The notes under the pieces: generated by a model
The model's input: only the letters and a program-made list of their open reading frames with translations
Databases searched by the model: none
What the model was told of the DNA's origin: nothing
Position numbers and translations under genes: made by a program
NCBI GenBank assembly: GCA_025531455.1
Contig: JAMYHL010000085.1
Coordinates: 62,001-126,000, forward strand
Length of the DNA stretch: 64,000 bases
Direction of reading: 5' to 3'
From: Apiotrichum sp. Y4204
Taxonomy: Eukaryota > Basidiomycota > Tremellomycetes > Trichosporonales > Trichosporonaceae
Shown here: positions 1 through 11,513 of the stretch, in pieces
Position numbering within the stretch: position 1 is the first letter of the stretch
How the letters are laid out: every line of letters starts with the position of its first letter

Positions 1-1532
1 ATGGGGGTGCCTACTTAAGGAATTAAGGGCGATCAGGGCGGGCCGCATGATCTTCGCATGGTCAACGTGGTGCGGTGGAGCCGGTGGAGCCGGTGGAGTT
101 CTCGAGTTTGATCGCTTTTTTTCGCGTTTGCTTTTTCTTTTGGGCTTTCTGAGTTTGCCTCCGCTTTACTTCCGTCAAACAGTTGGGATAAATGGCGAAA
201 GAAAGAAGTCGAAAAAAGACAGAGTCATCTGATTACCTAAGATGACATTCTCCGGGTCTGATTCCGTCCCGGGAATGGGACGGCGGAATTAGCCGTTCCG
301 GCTCGCAGTGCGCAGCACAACCGTTCACTCGTCGCGGCCCGTCGATGCTTCTGTCGATTCCGTCCAGAGTGGTCTGTGCGCTGTGCACACAAGGGTGCAA
401 GGGGGAAAGACCGCAGATTGTGCTAGATGCGCTTGATTGCAGGACTCGACATTCGATATCAGTCAAAGTGCTGCTAGTTTGGTGGGATGCACGGTCCACT
501 AAAGGTAACAATCAGCGGCGTCGCGTCGTTTCGCCTGCCCCTGCCGATCCAAGAAGAAAGTAGCCCTGTTGGCCGTTGGGGCTCTTCTTTTGGATCTTTT
601 GACCACTTGCACTTGGTTGACTCGAGAAAAAGTGCAGATAAAAATTCACTCTGCAGGGCGAGGAAGAATGCGCAGGCTGAAATCGCGGCAGGTGATTGGA
701 CGAGGCGGAGTGTGGTTAATTAGTGGCCAGTGGGCTGCGTCATGGGATAATTCTTCGGCATCTGGGACTGTGGTTGGCCGATCGAGGCGGAAAGAGGCGA
801 GCGAAGAGGGCCGTTGATAGGAGGAGATTGTAATGGGCAGTTGTATTGTAGCTATTAGCTATTAGGTGGATAGTAAGGCAGCCAGGGACTATTGCGCACG
901 CTATCGTCTGATAACAGAACAGCCAGCCAAAAGGAGATCAGGAGACATCCTCTGCCAGCCTGGGTGGATTGAAAAATACATAACCAATAATCTCGAGTCG
1001 ATCTGAACTCTTCTGTGCGCTGTGCCTCTGTGCCGAGGTCTTGGCCCACAGGTCCACAGCATGCTCAGCAGTCAGCAGTCAGCGGTTGGTCACGAGAACA
1101 GGAAATGGGTGGCTGTGGTGGCTGTTGCGGGTCATAGGATCATAGGGACCACCCACATACGAAAAAGATTTCTTGCGGTGCAAGTGCAATCTCCGCCTTG
1201 GTATCGGCAGCTAGGTGCAGCAGAGATCGAGTTGTGCAGACGAACAGTAGCGCAATCGCAGCATTATTGGTAACGTATTCCGAGTCGTCACCACCCACAC
1301 CACCCCCGCTGCTTGGTTTTCCCTTGCTTTCAAAAGAAAAACCACCTCCTCCTTTACTTGACATTGCTCCGTCATAAACATATTTCTCCATCTCTCTCCA
1401 ACTTCATCTCCATCACCATTGTCGAGTGAACAAAAAACCTACTGAAAAGGGCCAACAACACCGTCGGCATCATCATCAACAGCACGTCACATCGCTATCA
1501 CACACACTCCCCTCGATCCAGCCTCGCCCAAC
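1..1532. other. Gene-free upstream region of homocitrate synthase
   Basis: Only short open frames without recognisable protein features are present. The last 150 bases before the homocitrate synthase ATG are CT- and CA-rich, as expected for a 5' leader in this genome. A TGACTC word, the core of the Gcn4/bZIP site that controls amino acid genes in yeasts, lies near 619, but one such word can occur by chance. Confidence 0.5.
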
Positions 1533-3170
1533 ATGTGCCCCCCGGCTGATAACACTCCCCCCGTCGACAAGGACGACATGGTTCTCGCCGACGTCGCCGA
1601 TGTCAGCGCCAACGTCAAGGCCGCCAACGGCGAGCTCAAGCACGGCGTCAAGAAGGGATTCTACAACCGCCCCGCTGACTTTCTGAGCAATGTTGGCAAG
1701 TTCAAGGTCAGCAGATTATACGGCAGGGAGAGACAGAATTTGTGTCTGACCGAAGTAGATTATCGAGAGCACACTGCGTGAGGGAGAGCAGTTTGCATCG
1801 GCCTGGTTGTGAGTATTGGCATGCGCGAAACACCCGCTACGAGCTTGGATAGATGCTAACATTACAGTGGTGCGTTCTCCCGGAAAACAGTCGTGTGACG
1901 GCGCAAACTGACCGCAGACCTTGAGACCAAGATCAAGATCGCTAGGGCGTGAGTTGTGCCGCTGCTGCGCTCCTGCATCCCCCGAGAGCCCCACTGACCC
2001 CAATTCAGTCTTGACGACTTCGGTGTCGACTACATCGAGCTCACCTCGCCCGCTGCCTCGCCCGAGTCGCGCGCCCACTGCGAGGCGATCTGCAAGCTCG
2101 GCCTCAAGAAGGCGAAGATCCTCACCCACATCCGTTGCCACATGGACGATGCGCGCATCGCCGTCGAGACCGGTGTTGACGGTGTCGACGTCGTTATCGG
2201 CACCTCCTCGTTCCTCCGTGAGCATTCGCACGGCAAGGACATGACTTGGATCACCAAGACCGCCATTGAGGTCATCGAGTTTGTCAAGTCGAAGGGCCTC
2301 GAGATCCGTTTCTCGTCCGAGGACTCGTTCCGCTCCGACCTCGTCGACCTTCTCTCGATCTACCAGACCGTCGACAAGATCGGCGTCAACCGTGTCGGTA
2401 TTGCTGACACTGTTGGCTGCGCGGACCCCCGCCAGGTTTACGAGCTCGTCCGCACGCTCCGCGGCGTCGTCCACTGCGACATTGAGACCCACTTCCACAA
2501 CGACACTGGCTGCGCCATTGCCAACGCTTACGCCGCCCTCGAGGCCGGTGCCACCCACGTCGACACCTCTGTCCTCGGTATTGGAGAGCGCAACGGTATC
2601 ACCCCTCTTGGTGGTCTCATTGCCCGTATGATGGTTGCCGACGCCGAGTACGTCAAGAACAAGTACAACCTCCCGATGCTCCGTGAGGTCGAGAACCTTG
2701 TCGCCGAGGCCGTCGAGGTCCAGGTTCCGTTCAACAACTACATTACCGGCTTCTGCGCCTTCACCCACAAGGCTGGTATCCACGCCAAGGCCATCCTTGC
2801 CAACCCAGCTACCTACGAGATCCTCAACCCGGCCGACTTTGGCATGACCCGCTATGTCTCGATTGGCCACCGTCTGACGGGATGGAACGCCGTTAAGTCG
2901 CGTGTTGAGCAGCTCAACCTCAACCTCACCGACGACCAGGTCAAGGACGCAACCGCCAAGATCAAGGAGCTTGCCGACGTCCGCACTCAGACGATGGAGG
3001 ACGTCGACATCATCCTCCGTGTCTACCACACCGCCGTCCACGACGGCAAGCTCAAGGTCGGCCAGCCCGAGGTCTTTGACCGCTTGCTCGAGGAGCACCA
3101 CGCCTCGCGCGAGGTGTCCCCGAACAGGAACGGCGGCCCTGCCGCCAAGAGGCAGAAGACTGAGGCTTAG
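1533..3170 (+). CDS. LYS20: Homocitrate synthase, first step of the alpha-aminoadipate lysine pathway
   Basis: Condenses acetyl-CoA with 2-oxoglutarate to homocitrate. Exons are read as 1533-1706, 1759-1808, 1868-1869, 1918-1948 and 2009-3170, giving 472 residues, slightly longer than the yeast enzymes. The catalytic [10 protein letters not shown] motif is near residue 62, RVGIADTVG near 214 and the metal-binding HFH pair at about 247-249; [13 protein letters not shown] and the [11 protein letters not shown] stretch of the C-terminal half are intact, so the enzyme looks functional. The frame between exons 2 and 4 holds only if a two-base exon (TG, 1868-1869) is used. The C-terminal tail contains PAAKRQK, which resembles a nuclear localisation signal; the yeast enzyme is known to be largely nuclear. 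Fungal homocitrate synthases are normally feedback-inhibited by lysine. LYS20 and LYS21 are yeast paralogues, so the symbol denotes the family. Confidence 0.95.
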
Positions 3171-3705
3171 ACGGACGTGTACCGATTTTGTACGAGATGC
3201 ATCGTGGTAGCGAGTAAAACGGAAAAACAACATGCCCAGCGGAGAAGGCATTGTAGATTGAGCATGAATGTTTCACAGCTGTGCGAGAGCGAGCGGGCCA
3301 CGACTGGTATCAGATATGCTGATACCGCGAGACGAGAACCGCCGTGGCGGAGGCCCATGGAGATGACAATGTTTGCGGATAATGCGTGGATGGATGGTAG
3401 CCTGTGCAGATGCGGTTGGTTCCCAATGAGGAGGTTGGAGGAAACAGGGCGAATCAGTTGCTTTGTGTTTGGGGCTGCTTCTGAGGAACGTTGAGGAGCT
3501 CTCGGCTGTCAGATCACCGGCGCAGCCGTGCGTGGAGCGTGAGTGGGGAGGTAAGGGTATGTGATCAATGCCATCAGTCTACAATTGTGCAGCCCGGCCA
3601 TCCACTATCTCGAGCTCTTGCGTACGATGGACGAAGCGTGCATACTCTTTCGACTCACCCTCAAACGATAGATATCACAATCTCAAACTTGCTTCCCTTC
3701 TGTTT
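3171..3705. other. Intergenic region between two convergent genes
   Basis: This stretch lies between the 3' ends of homocitrate synthase (+) and the GFA-domain gene (-). Open frames here are short and carry no recognisable motif. It probably holds both 3' untranslated regions. Confidence 0.5.
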
Positions 3706-4583
3706 CTAGTCGACCCACTTTCCATTCTTCTTATGCCATTCCTCGATCCCTTCGCCGGGCCCATACTCCTCATACACCTTCCACCCGCCGGGGGTGGGAA
3801 CGTACGACGGGCAGCTCTCGCGCTTGATGGTATACGCGAGCGCGGGGTCCGCCTTGGGCAGAGGTGTGTCGATGCTGGATGCGAACGGGTAGATCCACTG
3901 TGGGTCAGAAAACCTCGTTTCTGTGTTAGATATTCACGTGGGGCCACTCGGGGGAATAGTTCCACAGCATGGCGCTGCATTCGGAGCAGAAGACGCGCTT
4001 GCCCGTCGACGTCTCGGTCGGCTTGTCGTGTGCGTCAAAGGAAAGCGGAGCGTAGTATTCCCTATTAGTTAGCGGGAATTGCGGCGATAGGTTTGGACAC
4101 TGGACATTCGTTGCTCGGTACTGAGGTATCCGGCCCCCGTTAGGACTCACTTCATCTTGTGCTCCCCCCGGACGACCTTCAACGTCTCCGTGTTGCCCAT
4201 GATGTTCACGCTGCCGACATAGCCGCCTGTCTTGCGGCAGATGCTGCACTGGCAGAGCTGGGGTCAGTTCGCTAGGTATCGGGGCAACGGTTACGAGTTG
4301 CCCGGGAACTCGGGAAACCACGGGAATGTAGGGGCGCAGCGCGTAACATGTGTTTGTACTCCTACTCCCACGCCCGCGCTGCTTTCACCAAACATACCTG
4401 GTACGGCACCGGCGTGTTGGACTACAGGATCAGCGATCAGCGATCAGCGATCAGCACGACCACCACCGCGATTGCATCCTCGTTTGCACCCACCTCGACA
4501 GTATACTTGATCGCGCGGCAGTGGCACGACCTGCGTCAGCGCTGTCGCCGCGCGGGAGCGTACCCTTCAAGAAGCATCGGCAT
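3706..4583 (-). CDS. GFA/CENP-V domain protein (Mss4-like zinc-binding fold)
   Basis: Six exons (4564-4583, 4494-4530, 4398-4421, 4151-4257, 3938-4061, 3706-3897) encode 167 residues. Typical GFA features follow in order: SCHCRAIKY at the start, CQCSICRKTGGY near residue 29, and FCSECSAMLWNYSPEWP with its CxxC in the second half, followed by IYPFASSID. These cysteines form the two zinc sites of the fold. The family includes bacterial glutathione-dependent formaldehyde-activating enzyme, but most fungal members have no proven substrate, so the reaction is not assigned. The short start MPMLLEG is preferred because the family begins just before the first Cys cluster; an in-frame ATG further upstream would add a low-complexity Pro/Thr stretch. 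Intron 2 carries a short tandem repeat of GATCAGC. Confidence 0.85.
4422..4461. repeat. Short tandem repeat (GATCAGC-type) inside an intron
   Basis: The 7-8 base word cgatcagc is repeated about four to five times in a row. It lies in intron 2 of the GFA-domain gene next to the acceptor, so it does not affect the protein. Confidence 0.7.
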
Positions 4584-5457
4584 CGTGGGAGGTGGCTGTG
4601 TGGATGTGAACGTGGGTGTAGTGAAGGGGTGATCTGAGAGCTTTCTGAGGGACGGTGTATACAATCGCAGGACTGGGGGAGCGGGGGCACGCGGGGTGCT
4701 TGTTGTAGTCGGCTCTTTATATGATCTCATAGACTGGCAGTGTCGTCACCGAGCTCGGGGTATGCCACGGACACTCCGAAGATAGAGTCATGCACCTGCC
4801 ACGGAGCCGCATCACATGGTGCAGTTGGCCAGCATACAGGATCACGAGAAATACATGAACATGAGCATCTCAGGCCTTGCACCATGTGCGCGAAACGAGC
4901 CTCGGTGACTCCGCCGTGGGTGGCTTTGCCACGGGCGAATCTCCAATCCCCAAGCGCCGCTCGCCCATCTGTCGCTTAAAGCTGGGCTATCTCGATACTG
5001 ATAAATGTTAGGTGGCTTGGCTGGCCGTCTATGGTCTTCTGATCTGCTCCACGGGATGCGAGAGTGGGTGCCCTTGTGTCTCGGTGATATGTGATAGGAG
5101 TTAGCTGATCCGGTGTTTGGGGGGGGCGCGTGAGAGCCTGTATCGACGCTGTTACGGTGCCACGTTCAGTACGACGCCCACGGTCATGCGACAAACATCC
5201 CGCCATCATTGTCATGCTCGCCAAAGCTTGTCCCCTATGCAGCACGCAGCATTCTCATCCATCAATACATTTACATTTTGAAGATGCCGTATGTATATCT
5301 CCTTTTTCTGTCTGCTGCACACAACGCCGGCCTGTTATTGCTAGATTCCCAACGATGACTTTGAATGATGACAAAACGCTCCTTTTCCTTTCGCTCCTCA
5401 GTGCTAGATCATTTTCGATGCTTTTTTTTTTTTTTTTCGTTCGCGGGCTGGCATCAA
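4584..5457. other. Intergenic region
   Basis: The left end is the promoter side of the GFA-domain gene and the right end is the 3' side of the SET-domain gene. No convincing gene is seen. A run of 16 T at 5422-5437 lies 20 bases beyond the SET-gene stop codon, so it reads as an A-run in its 3' untranslated region. Confidence 0.5.
4713..4722 (-). promoter_or_regulatory. TATA-like element of the GFA-domain gene
   Basis: On the minus strand this reads ATATAAAGAG, about 130 bases upstream of the proposed start codon at 4583. Position and sequence fit a TATA box; there is no direct evidence for the transcription start. Confidence 0.4.
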
Positions 5458-6491
5458 CTACTGGGCAGCCTTCATGGCGCGGATGTGCTCGTTAACAAGG
5501 CCGCGGGCCTCGAGCTGCTCGAGCGTGAGGTCTTTGGCGCCCTCGACCTTGCCGAGGCAGGTCTGGAGTCAGCTTTATGTCATCCAAAACAGCTACTCAC
5601 CTTGGCACCGCAGGTGCAGTCAAAGCCCTGGGCCATATCCCATTCGGTGGAGGGGTAGAAAAATGTGATGTCCTGGCCCTTTTTGAGGCCGGCAGGGCCG
5701 GCGCGCACCTCCCAGCGGTCGGGCTGGTTGGGATACAGGCACATGTAGGCGGTCGGCGCGCACGAGTGGTTCACTGGAATCAGTGGGATGCCTTGGAGGA
5801 TGTGCTCACTGAAGAGGAGGTCCGAGTTGAGCTCGAGGTGGTCGTCGGGGGCCGGGCCGTACTGCACTGATGAGTAGGCCTTGACAGGCGCCTGGGAGGC
5901 ATTGTCAAGCAGGGCGAGCTGCTCGCCGGGAGCGAAGTCCTGGGACGTATCAGCGTTGATCCGTGATTAGGGATAAGAGGCACGGGGGTGGGATGCGATT
6001 GCTGGAATGCACACCGGGTGCCCGTGATCGCCGACCAGCGCAGCGGTACGATCCGGCATTCCGGATTGATTAAGTCGATATCTCGAGCAGGCCATCGCGA
6101 TGAGCGCTAGTCTCATGTCTCACCACTCGGTGGATCGAAATGTCGAAATGTCGGCACAGCACGGCGGCGGCATGGACCGCCACGGCTAGGAGCCTCAATC
6201 AAGCTCATGATGCCGCAATGTGGGGTGTGGGGTTGGGGTACGGGGTGTGGTGTGGTGCACAACCGTGTTACTCACCTTCTCAGCAATGAGCTTGGAGCTG
6301 AAGGCCTCGACGCCAGGCTCGGCGCTCTCCTGGAAGAGGACGCGGAACTGGGTGGGGTGCGTGGGATGGTAGTCGGACGCGGAGCCGACAGGCTTGTTCC
6401 AAGCCTTGGGGGGGTCGGCGGGGAGCGCGGCTGCCGGCTTGGTGCGGCCGTTGGCAACGACGGGGGCGGGAGCAGCGACGGAAACGGTCAT
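5458..6491 (-). CDS. Small SET-domain protein with post-SET cysteines
   Basis: Three exons (6276-6491, 5601-5939, 5458-5562) give 219 residues. The C-terminal half carries the SET signature NHSCAPTAYM near residue 130 and ITFFYPSTEWDMAQ near residue 166, followed by the post-SET-like FDCTCGAKTCLG. These residues build the S-adenosylmethionine and lysine channel in protein lysine methyltransferases. The protein is far shorter than histone methyltransferases such as Set1 or Set2, has no pre-SET or other domain, and the N-terminal 40 residues are Ala/Pro-rich. It matches the short stand-alone SET proteins common in fungi, whose substrates are unknown. Intron 1 is long for this window (336 bases). 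The start codon is the first ATG of the open frame, 48 bases downstream of a TATA-like element. Confidence 0.8.
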
Positions 6492-6538
6492 GGCGGGCGA
6501 TTGGGAGTGAGAGAATGGAGAATGTGAAGTGAGGGAGG

Positions 6539-6546
6539 ATATATAG
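6539..6546 (-). promoter_or_regulatory. TATA-like element of the SET-domain gene
   Basis: The minus strand reads CTATATAT about 48 bases before the ATG at 6491, a usual distance for a TATA box with a short leader. Confidence 0.4.
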
Positions 6547-7196
6547 CAGGACTCGAGGTTGGAAGTGGTCGGCAGGGGTTGGGGTTCGGCTATCGATATC
6601 GAGGGGATATACTGTACCTCGTTTTATGCACTGCAGCCTGCAGCCGCGGCACTCGCTGCCCTGCTGCTAGCTATCACGGGTTACGCTAGAAGAGTTCCGC
6701 ATTCAGCGCCACTTGACATGCATCATTTCTCACATCTCTCTTCCGTTATGTCTGCACTCGCCCTCTGATTGGAACACTTCAGGTTGTATGCAGTGGAGCT
6801 CAAGCAGGAGCAGCGCTGGCAAGACAATTGATGGACATGGGTATCGCCGGGTACAAGGCGACGATAAGCTTGGCGTCCACCCTGATGGAAATGTCATCGG
6901 GTCCGGTGCCCGGGTGGCTATCTGCCGTGCAGCTGAGTGATTACTTTGCCATGTAGACAGACCGTGGCCCGTGGCCCCATATCGCATCGCTCGCTCATCG
7001 CTCAGCGCGCATCGCATCTACTCCCGGCAGCCGTGGGATGCGACATCCCGACCGTATACCCACCAGTGCCGTGAGCTCCCGAGCCCCGCACTCATGAGCC
7101 ACGCAACCCGTAACAAGCGGGAATGTCAATGCTCCGGTGTGAGCCGGCCGGCTACAAGCTGCTGCCGCGAGCGGGCAGGGGCGCACGCACAGACCT

Positions 7197-7214
7197 CCCC
7201 CCCCCCCCCCCCCC
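7197..7214. repeat. Homopolymer tract of 18 C
   Basis: Uninterrupted C-run in the middle of a long intergenic region. Similar G or C tracts occur at 23832-23848, 46310-46325 and 50432-50443. Confidence 0.9.
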
Positions 7215-9675
7215 TTCTTGGGCTGAGAGTGTCCTTCTTCGCGATGGAGCAATCACGGGGCGGAGAGACGCGGAGGCGGGGGCAAGGAGGCGGAGGCAAT
7301 ATGGCCATCTACAACGTACTTCATCCGCGGCATGACATCGGCACATGTCCATTCGCTGGCTTGGAAGCTGGGCGTTTCCCACACCGCGTACGGCAGTACG
7401 ACATCGATGGCAGACTACCGAGCTACCGAGCATGGCGAGTGCTGACACTGGCAACGGAAACCGTTTCGAACTTTCCGCGACAGCCTCCCGCACAACAAAC
7501 AGCGCACGAGTGTATATCCCTGCTGGCTCCGGGTGGTTCCACGGCCGCGCATCCGTCACCGTCCCAATGCACAGGATCATAGATCGAGCGCCTTCGTTAG
7601 GGAGCAATGTGTTTTTAATTGCATGCACAGCACAGCTAGCACAGGGGGCTTGGCACGCCGCATGCGCCGCTGAAGGGAAGTGGGGATTGTGGCGCGTGTC
7701 AACTGGTAGTGGAGGTGGAGGTTTGGCCCCGGGGAATTGCCTCTTTCGGAACAACACCATCAGGCGCCTGGACGTCATCTCGGGCATAACCCTCTCCGCA
7801 CACTCCGTGTTTGCGGCGCACATGCCATTCTGTCCGGCCCGACGGCGACGGTATGCGGACATTGACATCCAGCGAGTAATGTCATTTGCTAGCCAGCAAC
7901 CAGCCTGCGCATATCCCTCACTCAGCTTGCACTAGACTATTTCCAGACATATCTTGGTTCCGGGTGCAGGCCGGAACAACCTTCTGCGTCAAGAACAGCT
8001 CGAAACGGAGAGGGCTCTTGCCAGCCTCAGAGGCTCAAATCTATTCCCGCTCTGCTTGATCAGCTTTTATTCTGGCCATAGTCGTGCGCGGCAGCAGGTG
8101 AGGTGGACAGTGACTTCTTGTCCGATACCTCCGTCCTGCTCGAACACGGTCCAGTCGGCAGTCCCCGGCATTGGTTGCCCAACGACAGGTGTATCACTGA
8201 CGCTAACCAACTGACACATGACGACCTGCCATACAGGGATATTCTACGCTGAACGGTGCCCCTGTTCCTCGGGGCGTCGGTGGCATCAGCGCTGCCACAC
8301 GAGCTGGAAGGCACTTCTCACTCGGGGAGTTGCGGGCTGCTTGTGGTCATGGTGATTGGGAGTGGTAACTAGGTGGGTGGGGGAGTCGGTCCGCTGCGCC
8401 GTGTGTAGTTGCCATCGCCATTACCGGTGACAATCCATGCGGCCTACGATTGATCGATATCACGGAGGACAATACATGCGGAAGGCGCACAGACGCTACT
8501 CGCCCTCATGTCCCTCCGCACCGGTTACAGTTACCGGATCGGCGACGGTCGCCAGAGAACTGACACAACTGCGCACAGGCGCACAGTCAAGCTCCATTGT
8601 CGATCACCAACAAGATCCATTCATCTGACTTTCAATTCCTGGGATTGCGAAAGTCCACAGAGAATCAACGAGCCCCGCCATTTCCGCCGGAGGGTCCTTC
8701 ACATTGCGTCCCACTGAAGCGCGGGCCAAGAAGAGGTCAACAGTTGTGGCTCGGTTCGGTCAGGCAACCCGGGGCCAACGGGCACCCGGCGAGATATACT
8801 CGAGCCCTTTTTTCTCCGACGGTGTCTGTCCAACTTGCTCGTAAAAATCGTAGCATTGTACCAATGTTGCTGCTCACCCATGTGCTTTTCAGGTCTGACT
8901 CTAGGATATTAAGACTGCGATTCCTTATTCCGATCTGACCTTGACAATATTCTGACGCCGTCCGTGGCTTTCCAATTCATAGGCTCTTATCACAAAGAAT
9001 TGATGCCAGATCAACCGAAAAACGCGTCTCAGACGAGCAAAATTAAAATATCGATAAAATTAGTAAGCAGTCATTCCCAAACCGTCCCTTCGATCCCTTC
9101 GCCGCCACACCTCCGACCCCGCCACGCCGGGCGGTCAATACAATCGCTCTTCATTCGTCCCGCCCGATAGCTCCACTGCCGATCACTGACACGGTGGCTC
9201 CGAGGCTTCGGGCTTTCGTTTCTGCTGCCAGCTTGGCTGTCAGGGTCGGCATGTGGAGGTTGAAGGCTCGGTGGCTCGGGGTGGCTCGCCAAGTGGCGTT
9301 TGGCGTTTGGCGTTTGCCAAGTGCGAGGAGGTGACTGACTGGCGACGGTGGCGATGGAGGATCACTGGTCTCTTGGTCTCTCTGCTCTGTTAAACTTTCT
9401 CGATGTCTTCCGTCAGTCTCCGCCCTCCTTTCATCCTCTCTTTGGTTATTCTTTCGTTCTCATTTATTATGACCGTAATTTTCCTTCTTATTTTTACTGA
9501 CCGCGTTATTGACAGTCACTCCTGTGTCGACTGTGTCAATCCACAATAATACTCATCACAGCCTCTGATATTAACGGGAATCACTACGTTGACAAGGTAC
9601 TCTACAACCGTAAGGGGGGTGTGGGGAACGGCGAGACAAAGCAGGACAGACAGTGACGGCGGCCGCCCAACCCGC

Positions 9676-11513
9676 CTAACCCACAATCCAGCGCGACATC
9701 TTCTTCCCAACGGTGTCGGCGCCGCCCCTGGCCATCGCCTCCTCCTCGGCCTCGCGCTCCTGCCGGTCGAACTTGTCGACACCGGTGTGCAGGTCCATCT
9801 CGTGGGCGCGCACAAACCTGGTCTTGCCAATAAATTTGAAGCCGCAGTAGATGAGGAGGAAGAGCGCGATGGGAAGGTAGTTGCCAAAGAAGTCGGCCGT
9901 GTTCCTGAAAGTTAGATGTGAGTTCGCCATGTCATGACTCACCAGGTGCGGAAGACGGTCCAGCCCGAGAAGAGGGTGATGATGGCGATGATAAAGATGG
10001 TCCAGTACGCGCCGGCGAGGCCGAACATGCTTGTGTACGGGAGATCCTTGGGATCCATGCCCTGCGCCTTGAGGCCAGCGCGGAAGCGGATAAAGGTGAT
10101 GGCAATGCACGCCCAGGTAAGGACGCCGGATAGGGCGGTCATGTTGAGCAGGAAAGTGAAGACCTTGTTCGCGCCCTTGTCGACGGCCAGGAAGCCAATG
10201 CAGCCAAGGAGCCAGGTAGTCAAGACCGCGACCCACGGGCAACCCCATCTGGTGGTCTTCTGGAAGATTGCGGGTGCAAAGCTCTTACCAGCCATGGAGT
10301 GAAGTGTCCGCGAGGCGGTGAAGCATTGGCCAACGCCCGCTGAAAACGCCGAGGTGACCATCGCGGCGTTGATGACGGAGTCGAGGCCCTTGATGCCAGC
10401 GTCCTTGATAGCAAGGACAAAGGGCGAGGCAGCGGCGGTAGAGGACGAACCGAGACGCGCGTCATTCGAGGGTACAATGATCGAGACGATAAAGACGGAA
10501 AGGAGGTAGAACAGCAAAATACGGATCTGGGGTCAGCCAAGCTCGACCACTGTCATTTACCCAGGTGGCTCGAAGAGCACGGGGGAGAACTCTGCGAGGG
10601 TTGCTCGTCTCTGCTGCTGCCAGACAGAGGTTCTCCGTGCCTATGCTTGAAAATACGGCGGACGTGAGGCCCGCGAAGAAGCCAAGGAATCGTCCAGTAG
10701 TGCCCTTGATGCCAAGGTACTGAACAAACGGGCCGTATGGCGGAGTCCAGTAGCGGAAGCCAGTGTACCCGCCCTTAGGACCGCCGCCGCAGTTCTCGTC
10801 GTCAGCATGATGTCAGTAACAATCAGCTTACCAGAACGATGCCGAGGATGATGAGACCGACAATGGTGATGACCTGTGCGAGTGAATCAGCGCGACGCCA
10901 CATACGGTGTGGCACATGCGGCACGTGTACCCACTTTGATAGTGGACATGAGGAATTCCATTTCGCCGTACACGCGCGGGCCGAACATGTTGATGATGAG
11001 GATGAGGGCAAGTGAGATACTGATCCATACGGCGGCGTGGACCTTCTCAGTCCAGAACGTGACGAGGACAGCGACAGCGCTAACCTCTGCGGCGATGATG
11101 ATGGACCAGCAGTACCAGTAGTTCCAAGACATGGCGGCGGATAGGGCGGGGTCAACGAAGCGGGCCGCGAGACGGAAGTGCGCACCGACCACGGGGAGAT
11201 ACGTGACCATCTCGCCAACACAGCCCATGACGCAGATGAGAACCGAGCAGATGAGGATGTATCCAAGGATGAGACCGATGGGGCCGGACTTTGCGAGCGC
11301 GCCACCTACGCCGAGGAAGATGCCGGTGCCAATGACGGAGCCGAGCGAGATGAACACCAGGTGGCGCGAGTGCAGCCGGCGGTGCAGACCCTCCTGGCCT
11401 GTGTCGCCGAGCTCGCCATTCTCCAGGTAATGGTCATGGTCGGCGGGGGTTAGGGTAACCTTGTTCCCATCCCACTCCGGAGCCTTTTCGTTCTCTTCGT
11501 TGTGCAGACTCAT
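9676..11513 (-). CDS. Amino acid permease, fungal YAT/APC superfamily
   Basis: Plasma-membrane proton/amino acid symporter. Five exons (10935-11513, 10832-10873, 10561-10794, 9943-10526, 9676-9904) give 555 residues, normal for the family. The N-terminal cytoplasmic part is followed by GLHRRLHSRHLVFISLGSVIGTG-type sequence near residue 43, the hallmark of transmembrane segment 1, and by about eleven further hydrophobic segments. The motif FSAGVGQCFTASRTLHSMA near residue 350 is the conserved region of segment 8 and the following loop in yeast permeases. The charged tail EREAEEEAMARGG is cytoplasmic. The ATG at 11513 is chosen because the next upstream frame adds only a leader-like stretch. 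Substrate range (general, basic, or Dip5-like) cannot be told from sequence alone. The neighbouring genes give no functional hint. Confidence 0.92.

Larger units (their letters stand above)
6492..9675. other. Long gene-free region (3.2 kb)
   Basis: Several open frames of up to about 240 codons occur on both strands, but they overlap each other, have shuffled-looking composition and lack domains, signal peptides or consistent splice sites. A run of 18 C lies at 7197-7214. Nothing else could be recognised; a noncoding transcript or a very divergent gene cannot be excluded. Confidence 0.5.

Noticed and set aside
1716..3251. 511-codon minus-strand frame opposite homocitrate synthase
   Set aside because: It is Val/Leu/Asp/Gly-rich shadow of a GC-rich coding strand and overlaps a fully conserved enzyme.
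7152..7868. 238-codon minus-strand frame in the long intergenic region
   Set aside because: It ends across the 18-C tract, has shuffled composition and overlaps an equally long plus-strand frame.
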